Origin: Alphaproteobacteria bacterium
Lineage (GTDB): Bacteria; Pseudomonadota; Alphaproteobacteria; JANQMY01
NCBI GenBank assembly: GCA_028289425.1
Contig: JANQPL010000017.1
Location: forward strand, 248,001-312,000
DNA: 64,000 bases
Reading direction: 5' to 3'
Shown here piece after piece: positions 37,301-44,429 of the stretch. The stretch's first letter is position 1. Each line of letters begins with the position of its first letter. Position numbers and translations under genes: made by a program. A model generated the notes under the pieces. That model saw nothing but the letters and a program-made list of their open reading frames with translations. It was not told the origin of the DNA and ran no database searches.

Positions 37301-37860
37301 TCTATTTGCTCGACCGAAAGCCGGAAGCCGCGCTGGCGACGATCCGCAACACAAGGCAAGGACGTCTGCCCACGATCCTGTTGGACCAGCGCCGGCTGCT
37401 GGAAGCACGGGCCCTGGCGGATCTGGGCTTCGGTGAAAAGGCCATGGACATTCTCACCGACGACAACACCATCGAAGCGAAGCGCTTGAAGGCCGACATC
37501 AACTGGCAAATTGGTGAATTCCGGACTGCCGCACGCTCTTACGAGAAGCTATTGGGCACGCGGTGGCAAAGCATGGATCCCTTATCCGGCCCGGAACGGC
37601 TGGATGTGATGCGGGCAGCGGTTGGATACGCGCTCGAGGGCGATGAATTTGCTTTGTCGCGCTTGCGTGAACGCTATGTGGGCGCCATGTCGGAAAGTCT
37701 CGACGCCGCCGCGTTTGACATGGTGACCCAAGACATCGAGCGGAATGGATTGGAATTTGCCGAGCTGGTCAAGAACATTGCCAATACATCGACCCTCGAT
37801 GCGTTCATCAAGGACGTAAAGCGCCGCTACGACAATCAGAACCTCAGTGCCCTGAACTAG
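34327..37860 (+). CDS. Large secreted AMIN-like/TPR protein of motor operon
   Basis: A 1177-residue protein with a signal peptide (residues 1-29, IAAFLALFLSLTLYSVAAA). Three beta-rich AMIN-like domains follow (about 30-130, 175-265 and 385-485; the units begin FDQDGYIRLVFDWP, ERNEFTRIVFEWP and QQNQTRLTFPWP), with a Glu/Pro/Ala-rich linker near 270-370. From about residue 620 the protein is helical repeats of TPR type (ALGIVSLILQDNPTSENSAA, then VDDAAEDLDHRLLENDPDAGL). AMIN domains often bind cell-wall polymers. It starts in the stop codon of the second MotB-like gene and so belongs to that operon. It may anchor or scaffold the stator in the periplasm. The exact function is unknown. Confidence 0.65.
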   Translation: MMHRAHIRRMIAAFLALFLSLTLYSVAAAKLDIKTEVFDQDGYIRLVFDWPGRPRATAEIENGVLVIYFEEPFSTDLKYLRNKLKPYVSRVRQDDKSKTLRLALRGDLRLFTAVVDNQLALDLLPLFWRDAPPPFYGTAPDLEAVEKSIERLGTEADERHKIAAFDPPAPYLALNVQVGERNEFTRIVFEWPELVDYELTEADGRIDLTFNKNARPKLARFRVDPPKFMLGADYNNKQKTLHVAFQIEPNVVVKHFRDGTKIAVDLWAEQRTLDVSENSAEPEQASPEQAAPPALKVAEIDSEETAAATPTSAPKEEPKAEQPVDLEAPAPREELNVAKSGATNDADFHLAPKIKPGDASTPGDGIETAEVEQAFLSATERKAPDRRVSGFRVQVSAQQNQTRLTFPWPHDVETAIFRRADHIWIVFSEEAAIDLSGIDRRVKQHIVNIAELDVPQATVLRLRVPEGVYASASTEGTDWTVTIAEDKRMLRSNVPIARFAATPADTKVELDLGKPATVYWLTDPEIGDDLAVVTAGANVRGVASTRKFVDFSLIETAHGVAVEPAVDDLFVGIDPDGNVIVRSLSGLSLSTPDRTAWGTGESILKFISRPAFVDVEAWKTELDFASRRQELQLAVSTADGPELESARFDLARFYVAHELPTEALGIVSLILQDNPTSENSAAVRAIRGIASLLLGRVDDAAEDLDHRLLENDPDAGLWQGLAAYRREKMERAETQFDRSKGVLEEYPPAWRKRFALSAANALLDLNKVDAAREYLAVIPTPKSGRLESPELQLAHARALEAEGNSDAAIELYQEATLSSHLPSSVRAQFHSTRLLTKIESITKDEAIDRLDGLRFQWRGDALELAILSELGNLMIEQDRYRDGLAVLRTAVMHYPDEKRARSVTDDMADAFAKLYLEGEADNLPPIQALALFYDYRELTPIGRRGDDMIRRLADRLSDVDLLEQAADLLSHQVENRLHGVAKAQVAARLAMVYLLDRKPEAALATIRNTRQGRLPTILLDQRRLLEARALADLGFGEKAMDILTDDNTIEAKRLKADINWQIGEFRTAARSYEKLLGTRWQSMDPLSGPERLDVMRAAVGYALEGDEFALSRLRERYVGAMSESLDAAAFDMVTQDIERNGLEFAELVKNIANTSTLDAFIKDVKRRYDNQNLSALN

Positions 37861-37865
37861 AGGAA

Positions 37866-37958
37866 AAAGGGCTCAGACCCCTTTCTTGCGATTCTATCGG
37901 CGTTACTGCCCGGCGCCAGTCCGGGCAATCCAGTGCAGTTGTCACCCGCAGGGGTGAC
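37866..37958. terminator. Hairpins between convergent genes
   Basis: Three stems fill the gap between the TPR gene and fliP: AAGGG/CCCTT near 37866-37885 followed by TTCTT; GCCCGG (37908-37913) with CCGGGC (37921-37926); and GTCACCC (37941-37947) with GGGTGAC (37952-37958). The first could end plus-strand transcription. None has a long T-run. Confidence 0.45.
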
Positions 37959-38732
37959 CTAAATGACCTTGAAGCTTTGCACCAAGCTGCCGGCGATCAT
38001 GTGCCAGCCATCCACAAGAACAAAGAAGACGAGCTTGAAGGGCAGCGAGATGATGATCGGCGGCAACATCATCATGCCCATGGACATCAAGACCGATGCG
38101 ATCACCATGTCGATCACCAGAAACGGAATGAAGATCAGAAAGCCGATCTCGAAGGCGCGCCTAAGCTCGCTGATCATGAAAGCCGGCACAAGAATGTGCA
38201 GGGGCGTGTCTTGAGGCTCGGCAATGGGCTCTGAATCCGCCAGATCGACAAACAGCAATAAATCCTTTTCCCGCACATTGGCGAGCATGAACGTCTTGAA
38301 CGGTTGCGATGAAACGTCGAAGGCTTCGGTGAATTCGATCTCGTCGTTGATATAGGGCTCGATCCCGGCATCGTAGGCCTGCGAAAAAACGGGCGCCATG
38401 ATGAAGGCCGTGAGAAACAGCGCCAGGCTGATGATCACCGGGTTGGGTGGGCTTTGCTGCAGACCCATCGCCGTTCTCAACAGGGACAGCACAACCACAA
38501 TCCGTACGAACGATGTGACCATGATCAGAATGGATGGCGCCAGGCTGAGAATCGTCAACAGGGCAAGGAGCTGAACCACCCGGTTCGTGAGCGAGCCGTT
38601 GTCGTCCCCAAGGTCGATGTTGAGTTCCTGAGCAGTGACGGGCGAAATGACGGCTAACAGCAGCGCAACCGTCGCAAGAGCAATCGTTACACTTTTTGTG
38701 AACCAAGATTTTCCGAAATGGGCAGCGCGCAT
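37959..38732 (-). CDS. fliP: Flagellar export gate protein FliP
   Basis: A 257-residue type III export core protein. A cleavable signal peptide covers residues 1-34 (TIALATVALLLAVISPVTA). Family motifs: ALLTILSLAPSILIMVTSF, VRIVVVLSLLRTAMGLQQSP, PNPVIISLALFLTAFIMAP, HILVPAFMISELRRAFEIGF, LIFIPFLVIDMVIASVLMSM, and the C-terminal LPPIIISLPFKLVFFVLVDG. It follows fliO after two bases, an early-class operon with a CtrA box upstream. Confidence 0.97.
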   Translation of the reverse strand: MRAAHFGKSWFTKSVTIALATVALLLAVISPVTAQELNIDLGDDNGSLTNRVVQLLALLTILSLAPSILIMVTSFVRIVVVLSLLRTAMGLQQSPPNPVIISLALFLTAFIMAPVFSQAYDAGIEPYINDEIEFTEAFDVSSQPFKTFMLANVREKDLLLFVDLADSEPIAEPQDTPLHILVPAFMISELRRAFEIGFLIFIPFLVIDMVIASVLMSMGMMMLPPIIISLPFKLVFFVLVDGWHMIAGSLVQSFKVI

Positions 38733-38734
38733 GG

Positions 38735-39106
38735 TTACGCAGCCCCTCCGCGAGCGCGCGAAGCGATCACTTTTTTGGCGTCGACCAGTTCATCCCGGAT
38801 GGACTCGAGCGCTAAAGGCGCCAACGCGTTTCCGGCAGGGCGCTGAATGTCGGTCTCAACCACAGTCTCGCCGTTCGCCCCCAAAACAAGAAGGTGTTCC
38901 GTATCGTCGCGGCGAATGATGATCAATCGGCGGCGCGGGTCGAGCGCTAAGGATTCGATAACCTTTAGACGCCGATCGCCGCCTGGCGACAGGTTCGACC
39001 ACCGTTCTACAAGCTTAAACCGTTGGGTAACGAATGCCAGCCCACCAATCAGTCCCAAGACGAAAATGAGTGCTGCGGCAAAACGAAAATAGTCGAACAG
39101 ATCCAT
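38735..39106 (-). CDS. fliO: Flagellar export protein FliO
   Basis: A 123-residue inner-membrane protein that assists FliP assembly in the export gate. One membrane helix near the N-terminus (FAAALIFVLGLIGGLAFVTQ), then a basic region (RRLKVIESLALDPRRRLIII) and the short FliO domain RRDDTEHLLVLGANGETVVE. This arrangement, and fliP two bases downstream, fit FliO. Confidence 0.88.
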   Translation of the reverse strand: MDLFDYFRFAAALIFVLGLIGGLAFVTQRFKLVERWSNLSPGGDRRLKVIESLALDPRRRLIIIRRDDTEHLLVLGANGETVVETDIQRPAGNALAPLALESIRDELVDAKKVIASRARGGAA

Positions 39107-39186
39107 TTGTCGTCGCCACTCCTCAATTGGTAAGCGCCGCCCTGAGCGGCACGCTCTAACATAGATGCGACAGTGCCGCGCGAGCT

Positions 39187-39201
39187 TTAAGATGGCGTTA
39201 A
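39187..39201. promoter_or_regulatory. CtrA box between fliO and the divergent gene
   Basis: A perfect TTAA-N7-TTAA site in the 226-bp divergent gap, 80 bases from the fliO ATG and 131 bases from the ATG at 39333. It fits class II control of fliO-fliP. A further TTAAC lies five bases after it. Confidence 0.7.
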
Positions 39202-39332
39202 ACGGTTAACTGCCGGTCAAAAGTTTGAAGAAAATACTCACGAAGTTCGACCGTCGCGCGAAAAAGTAATCGCGCATAAACCCTATCCTGCCAATCTCCA
39301 TACGGATCATTAAGGTGAGTAGCGGCAGGCGC

Positions 39333-40856
39333 ATGGACAGTCTTAAAATTGCTGTAACATGGTTCGGCTTCGGAGCGGTTATCGGTATCGCGCTGATGCT
39401 GCAGCCCGTCATTGCGCCGATCTTGCCGAAAGACCCAGGCGACCGCTTGGTGTACGTCTTCAATCGCGGCCTTATGTTTGCGGGGGGTGAGGCGGCCGCG
39501 GTAGAGCTTGCAGACAGCCGAGACGGACTCATTGTCGAAAACCTGTCGCTTTCCCGAGATTTAGATGGCCGAGAGATCGGATTTTCCGTGGACCGCCTGG
39601 CGATCCAGAATGTCATGACCGAGCGACTGGTCGACCTTTATTTGGGGCGCGAAGAGGAAACGGAAAACGACATCGTCACGCCCCAACTTTTTGCGGGCGG
39701 CATGCTGCTGGAAGGTCTTGAACTGCGCACAGGACAAGACATCCTTTACATAAAATCTATGACGCTCAGAAATGTGGGCACCGATAACTACCGGCATTGG
39801 TTCGATCCGGAAACATTTCGCAGCGGCAGCTATGCGTCCGTGTTGGCTTTTCTGGTGCTGACCGGCACGGCGGAAGCCGCCACGGCGGAAGAAGTCTTCT
39901 TTCGCAATGGCGGCACCGTTCCCATCTCTGCATCGATCGATGCGGTCGAAGCGTCCAACGTGACGGCTGGGCAAGTGGGGTACATGAAATTCAAGAACGC
40001 GGTTGCCCAATGGCGGGTCGGCAATGGCGTGACCATGCAGACGGTCACCCTACGGACGGTCAACGCACGGGAAATCGTCAGCGCGGCGGCGGGCCACGAC
40101 AATGATGTGGAGGCGCCGGAGGCGTTGATTTTCGATTTGGCGGAGTTTGAAGAGTTCTCCCTTCACACGCCCGACATCGAAATCTTGCGGATTCCAAGGG
40201 GAGAAGTGGGCACCTATACGCAGCTTGGCCGCATTCCGGTGTCGGCCCGGCTCGAGCTTAGCCAAATGTCGCTGGAGGTGGACGCGCTGGAGTCACGGCC
40301 GGTGAGAGAGTATCTGCGCGACATCGGCGTGGGCGCCATCGCGGCCGACGCCTCGTTCGCCTATATCTTCGACCGCAACTCCGGACTGCTGACCATCAAG
40401 GACGGGGCCATCAAGGCGCCCGATCTGGCCACCATCGACCTGTCCGCGGAACTGTCAGGCATTATGCCGTCTTGGGATGCCATCGCGGATTTTGTCGATG
40501 GCCTTCAGCAATCACAAATCGTCGGGGCCCAAGCGCGCATCGAAGACCATTCGATTGTCGAACGCCTGAGCGCGAAATGGGTGCGCGATACCAACCGGCC
40601 GCCTCAGGAAATTATCGCTTCATTTACCATGTCGGGCGGTGGCGATGCGGCGGCGGCATCGAAGGTTGGACAGGCGGCCTCTGCGCTCAGGGATTTTATC
40701 GGGGCGCCAGACACGCTGACCATCAGCGTGGCGCCCGAGGCGCCCGTGCCGGTGGACGCGCTGTTCACTTGGACATCGCCCGAATCCTTTTTTGAAACAC
40801 TTGCCATCGACATTGCGATCGAGTCGCCGGCCAGTGGGCAAATCCTTCCCAATTAA
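39333..40856 (+). CDS. Secreted or membrane-anchored protein of unknown function
   Basis: A 507-residue protein. An N-terminal hydrophobic segment (IAVTWFGFGAVIGIALMLQP) acts as signal or anchor; the rest is periplasmic, mostly beta-rich with acidic and hydrophobic alternation. I recognise no domain with certainty; the repeated beta segments recall AsmA-like lipid-transport proteins, but without a clear motif. The ATG 39333 is preceded by GGCAGG; a GTG at 39315 is also in frame. Its stop codon overlaps the flgB CtrA box. It lies between fliO and flgB and shares the divergent control region with fliO. Confidence 0.5.
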   Translation: MDSLKIAVTWFGFGAVIGIALMLQPVIAPILPKDPGDRLVYVFNRGLMFAGGEAAAVELADSRDGLIVENLSLSRDLDGREIGFSVDRLAIQNVMTERLVDLYLGREEETENDIVTPQLFAGGMLLEGLELRTGQDILYIKSMTLRNVGTDNYRHWFDPETFRSGSYASVLAFLVLTGTAEAATAEEVFFRNGGTVPISASIDAVEASNVTAGQVGYMKFKNAVAQWRVGNGVTMQTVTLRTVNAREIVSAAAGHDNDVEAPEALIFDLAEFEEFSLHTPDIEILRIPRGEVGTYTQLGRIPVSARLELSQMSLEVDALESRPVREYLRDIGVGAIAADASFAYIFDRNSGLLTIKDGAIKAPDLATIDLSAELSGIMPSWDAIADFVDGLQQSQIVGAQARIEDHSIVERLSAKWVRDTNRPPQEIIASFTMSGGGDAAAASKVGQAASALRDFIGAPDTLTISVAPEAPVPVDALFTWTSPESFFETLAIDIAIESPASGQILPN

Positions 40857-40867
40857 TCCAGTTTTAA
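40853..40867 (+). promoter_or_regulatory. CtrA box upstream of flgB
   Basis: A perfect TTAA-N7-TTAA site overlapping the previous gene's stop codon and 127 bases before the flgB ATG. It fits early-class control of the flgB-flgC-fliE-fliQ-fliR-flhB operon. Confidence 0.65.
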
Positions 40868-40994
40868 TTAGTTGCCGACAAAATCAATAAGCCAAAAGTC
40901 ATAGATCCTAACAGATATAAACAGTATACGGATCAATGACTTGCCCGGTGATTTTTGGTGGGGCGTTTGTTCAACAGGAAAAGATCGGATCGTT

Positions 40995-41405
40995 ATGAAT
41001 CTTCTGAGTACGCCGATTTTTGGTATGCTTCGGGCAAAGATGGGTTGGCTCCAGGCACGCCAAGGCGTCCTGGCGGAAAACGTTGCCAACGCCAATACGC
41101 CCAAGTTTCAAGCAAAAGATCTCAAAGAGATATCGTTCGACGACATGGTCAGCGCCGAGCGCCCCCATGTCGCCACACGCACGACTCATACGGCGCACAT
41201 CCCGCTTGCGCCCACCAGCAGTCCCAGCCCGTATCGGGTGCAGGACAGACCCGACACCGAAGTTAGCCCCAGCGGCAATTCGGTGGTGCTGGAAGATCAG
41301 ATGCTCAAGATTTCGAGCAACCAGGCGGACTTTCAGGCCGCCACAAGCTTATACACAAAAAGTATTGGTATGCTGAGGATCGCGCTTGGCGGAAGCCAGC
41401 GCTAA
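40995..41405 (+). CDS. flgB: Rod protein FlgB
   Basis: A 136-residue proximal rod protein. MNLLSTPIFGMLRAKMGWLQ, then ARQGVLAENVANANTPKFQA is the FlgB signature, and the C-terminus (QADFQAATSLYTKSIGMLRI, then ALGG) is typical. The ATG 40995 gives the normal family length; an upstream ATG at 40941 has no conserved sequence. It begins the operon flgB-flgC-fliE-fliQ-fliR-flhB. Confidence 0.96.
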   Translation: MNLLSTPIFGMLRAKMGWLQARQGVLAENVANANTPKFQAKDLKEISFDDMVSAERPHVATRTTHTAHIPLAPTSSPSPYRVQDRPDTEVSPSGNSVVLEDQMLKISSNQADFQAATSLYTKSIGMLRIALGGSQR

Positions 41406-41422
41406 GTTAGTGAGGCCCCCAC

Positions 41423-41833
41423 ATGGATTTCTTTAAATCAATCAAGCTTGCCGCCGCGGCCATGACGGCGCAAAGCGGTCGTATGCGCGTGATTGCGGAG
41501 AACATCGCCAACTCGGATTCCACGGCAGACAAGGCGGGCGGCGATCCTTACCGCCGCAAGATTCCCGTTTTCAAAAACGAACTTGACCGGGAAATGGGCT
41601 TTAACCGGGTCAATCTGGAGAAGATCATCCACGACAAATCGCCCTTCGGCAAAAAGCTCGACCCGGGCCACCCGGCTGCCGATGCGGATGGCTACATCAA
41701 GACGTCGAATGTGGACGGCTTGGTCGAGATGGTGGATATGCGCGAGGCTCAGCGAAGCTATGAAGCCAATCTGAACGTCATCAAATCGACGCGCACGATG
41801 ATCGGACAAACATTGGAGCTGCTGCGCCGCTAG
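41423..41833 (+). CDS. flgC: Rod protein FlgC
   Basis: A 136-residue proximal rod protein. Start MDFFKSIKLAAAAMTAQSGR, then MRVIAENIANSDSTADKAGG, ending SYEANLNVIKSTRTMIGQTL, then ELLRR, all typical of FlgC. It lies 17 bases after flgB. Confidence 0.96.
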   Translation: MDFFKSIKLAAAAMTAQSGRMRVIAENIANSDSTADKAGGDPYRRKIPVFKNELDREMGFNRVNLEKIIHDKSPFGKKLDPGHPAADADGYIKTSNVDGLVEMVDMREAQRSYEANLNVIKSTRTMIGQTLELLRR

Positions 41834-41858
41834 GGGAGCGCTGCTCGGGAGACCAGAC

Positions 41859-42167
41859 ATGACAATCGATCCAACCAGTGCAGCCGCCGCCTATGCCAAG
41901 ATCGCGCAAGGCGCGGCGGCGCCCGCATCCAACGGCGACAAGCCCGAAGGGCTTAACTTTTCCGAACTTGTCAAAGAAGCCATCGGCCAAGTGGTCGAGA
42001 CCGGCCATGCCAGCGAGCAGAAGATGACCGAAGCTGTCAACGGGCAAGCCCCGCTGATCGATGTGGTCACGGCGGTCACAACGGCCGAGATGACCCTCGA
42101 AACGGTAACCGCCGTGCGCGACCGGATGATTGCGGCCTATCAGGACGTGGTCAAAATGCCGATCTAG
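41859..42167 (+). CDS. fliE: Hook-basal body protein FliE
   Basis: A 102-residue protein that joins the MS ring and rod. It ends with VVTAVTTAEMTLETVTAVRD, then RMIAAYQDVVKMPI, the conserved FliE C-terminus; the N-terminal Ala-rich stretch is variable. It lies 25 bases after flgC. Confidence 0.94.
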   Translation: MTIDPTSAAAAYAKIAQGAAAPASNGDKPEGLNFSELVKEAIGQVVETGHASEQKMTEAVNGQAPLIDVVTAVTTAEMTLETVTAVRDRMIAAYQDVVKMPI

Positions 42168-42197
42168 AGCGGTCGGTATGACCGCCGGGGGAACATC

Positions 42198-42467
42198 GTG
42201 ACAGGGGGGGAAGTTCTGGACATCGGCCGGGATGCCATCTGGGTGATGCTGCAAGTGGCCGGCCCCATGATGCTCATGGCACTGATTATCGGTCTGGCGA
42301 TCGCACTGTTGCAAGCCTTGACCCAAGTTCAAGAGATGACCTTGGTGTTCGTGCCCAAGATCATCGCCATCTTTTTGGCCCTGTTGGTCATGCTGCCCTA
42401 TATGGGGCAAACCCTTGGAGAATTCTCGGCGCGCATGATGGCGCATATAGCGGGTTTTGGAGCCTAA
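42198..42467 (+). CDS. fliQ: Flagellar export protein FliQ
   Basis: An 89-residue protein with two membrane helices (VAGPMMLMALIIGLAIALLQ and VFVPKIIAIFLALLVMLPYM), separated by ALTQVQEMTL. This is the export-gate component FliQ at its normal length. GTG start. Confidence 0.96.
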   Translation: MTGGEVLDIGRDAIWVMLQVAGPMMLMALIIGLAIALLQALTQVQEMTLVFVPKIIAIFLALLVMLPYMGQTLGEFSARMMAHIAGFGA

Positions 42468-42474
42468 GGAACCG

Positions 42475-43248
42475 GTGCAGATACCGCTCGACTTTCTGCA
42501 AGGCCCGGCGTTTCAGCCCTATGTGTTCTTGGCGGTCTTCATGCGCCTGGGCACCATGATGATGGTGTTCCCGGCGTTTAGTGAATCCACCGTCTCCGTA
42601 CGTATCCGCTTGATGATCGCGCTCACCATCACCTTCATCATGGTGCCCCTGGTGGCGTCCACCTATCCGCCGCAGCCATCGACCGTGGCGGGGCTCGTCT
42701 ATTTGATGATCACCGAATTTGCGATCGGCATATTCATTGCGGGGGCGGCGCGGCTGATCATGGCGGCGCTGCACACGGCGGGCTTTGTCATGGGCTTTCA
42801 GACAAGCCTTGCCTTTGCCCAGAACTTCGACCCAACGCAAGGGGTGCAAAGCGCGCTGCTCGCGACCTTCCTGTCGATCCTGGGTATCACGCTCATCTTT
42901 GTGAGCGATCTGCACCATCTGATGATTGTCGCCATGCGCGATAGCTACGCGCTGTTTGCCCCGGGGGGCGCTCTGCCGGTGGGGGATTTTGCGGCCATGG
43001 TCACGGCGACGGTGGCGGGCACCTTCAAGCTCGCTATTCAGATGTCCGCGCCCCTCATCGCTTTTGCATTGATCTTCAATTTAGGCCTCGGCGTGCTCGC
43101 CAAACTCATGCCCCAGGTGCAGATCTTCTTTGTGGCAATCCCGGCCAATTTGCTGGCGGGCTTCTTGATCATGATGATTACGTTGAGTGCGATCATGATC
43201 TGGTTCATCGAACATGTGGAGCAGACTTTGCATCTGTTTACGGTGTGA
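42475..43248 (+). CDS. fliR: Flagellar export protein FliR
   Basis: A 257-residue export-gate protein with six membrane segments (FLAVFMRLGTMMMVFPAFSE, LMIALTITFIMVPLVASTYP, then four more). The start is GTG 42475 with TAAGGAACC upstream; an in-frame TTG at 42457 overlaps fliQ and is less likely. Follows fliQ after seven bases. Confidence 0.95.
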   Translation: MQIPLDFLQGPAFQPYVFLAVFMRLGTMMMVFPAFSESTVSVRIRLMIALTITFIMVPLVASTYPPQPSTVAGLVYLMITEFAIGIFIAGAARLIMAALHTAGFVMGFQTSLAFAQNFDPTQGVQSALLATFLSILGITLIFVSDLHHLMIVAMRDSYALFAPGGALPVGDFAAMVTATVAGTFKLAIQMSAPLIAFALIFNLGLGVLAKLMPQVQIFFVAIPANLLAGFLIMMITLSAIMIWFIEHVEQTLHLFTV

Positions 43249-43251
43249 TCG

Positions 43252-44337
43252 ATGAGCGATAAGCCCGATGACAGTCAAAAAACAGAAGAACCCACTGCGA
43301 AACGATTAGAGGACGCGCACAAAAAAGGCGACGTTGCCAAATCCCAGGAAGTTTCCAACTGGTTCATTCTGGCGGCGGGCGCAGCCGCGCTTGCCTTTAT
43401 GGTGGACGGCACCACCAGCAAGCTCACCAATGCGCTGATGCCCTTCTTGGAAACGCCGCATCTTATTCCCATGAACGGGCCCCACATTGTCGAGGCGGCG
43501 CGCATTTTGATTTTCGATCTGATCAGCGCCCTGTCTTATCCGTTGGGCATTTTTATATTGGCGGCGCTGGCCGGCAATATGATCCAACACCAGCCCGTGT
43601 TCACCACGGAAAAGATGCAGCCCAAGCTCGAAAAGCTGTCGCCGGTAAGCGGCTTCAAGCGGATCTTTGGCACGATGGCACTGGTGAACTTCGCCAAAGG
43701 CATCGCCAAGCTGACCCTGGTGGGCGTCATCGCCTTCGCCATCGTGGCCACGGAACAAGAATTATTGATGACCATCCTGCGCTTTGAGGTGGCCGACGCC
43801 ATGGAGGCCATCCAGGCGCTCGCCTTACGCATGATGGGCGGCATTCTGGCGGTCCTGGCGGTGATCGCGATCCTCGACTTCGCCTATCAGCAATTCGACT
43901 TCAACAAGCGCCAGCGCATGACCAAGCAAGAGGTCAAGGACGAACACAAGCAGATGGAGGGCGACCCCACCGTCAAGGCGCGCCTGCGCCAGATCCGTAT
44001 GGAACGCTCCCGCCAGCGCATGATGGCCGAGGTGCCCGAAGCGTCCGTGGTGATCACCAACCCCACCCACTATGCGGTCGCGCTGCGCTACGAATCGGGC
44101 ACAATGCATGCACCGGTCTGTGTGGCGAAGGGAGTGGACGCGGTGGCTTTACGGATTAGGGAAGTGGCGGAAGAGCATGAGGTGCCCCTTGTGGAAAACC
44201 CGCCGCTGGCCCGTTCGCTCCATGCATCCGTCGAATTGGGCGATGAAATTGAACCCGATCACTACAAAGCGGTTGCAGCCGTCATCAGTTATGTCATGAA
44301 AAAGAATGCCTATCGCGCGGGCGCAAGAAGTCGTTAA
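43252..44337 (+). CDS. flhB: Flagellar export switch protein FlhB
   Basis: A 361-residue export apparatus protein that switches substrate from hook to filament. The N-terminus (KTEEPTAKRLEDAHKKGDVA, then KSQEVSNWFILAAGAAALAF) leads into four membrane helices. The C-terminal cytoplasmic domain has the self-cleaving NPTH motif in VVITNPTHYAVALRYESGTM. Length matches FlhB. It ends the flgB-flhB operon, 92 bases before cckA. Confidence 0.97.
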   Translation: MSDKPDDSQKTEEPTAKRLEDAHKKGDVAKSQEVSNWFILAAGAAALAFMVDGTTSKLTNALMPFLETPHLIPMNGPHIVEAARILIFDLISALSYPLGIFILAALAGNMIQHQPVFTTEKMQPKLEKLSPVSGFKRIFGTMALVNFAKGIAKLTLVGVIAFAIVATEQELLMTILRFEVADAMEAIQALALRMMGGILAVLAVIAILDFAYQQFDFNKRQRMTKQEVKDEHKQMEGDPTVKARLRQIRMERSRQRMMAEVPEASVVITNPTHYAVALRYESGTMHAPVCVAKGVDAVALRIREVAEEHEVPLVENPPLARSLHASVELGDEIEPDHYKAVAAVISYVMKKNAYRAGARSR

Positions 44338-44429
44338 CGGTTTTTAACCTAAACAGGGGGGTGAGAGAGACGGGCGACATCCAGAAAGCGAAGACTGTTG
44401 GGGCGCCGGGAGAAAGCAGGGGAACCACC

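Noticed and set aside
44337-44360. TTAA pair just upstream of cckA as a CtrA box
   Set aside because: The half-sites are separated by six bases, not seven, so it does not fit the pattern.
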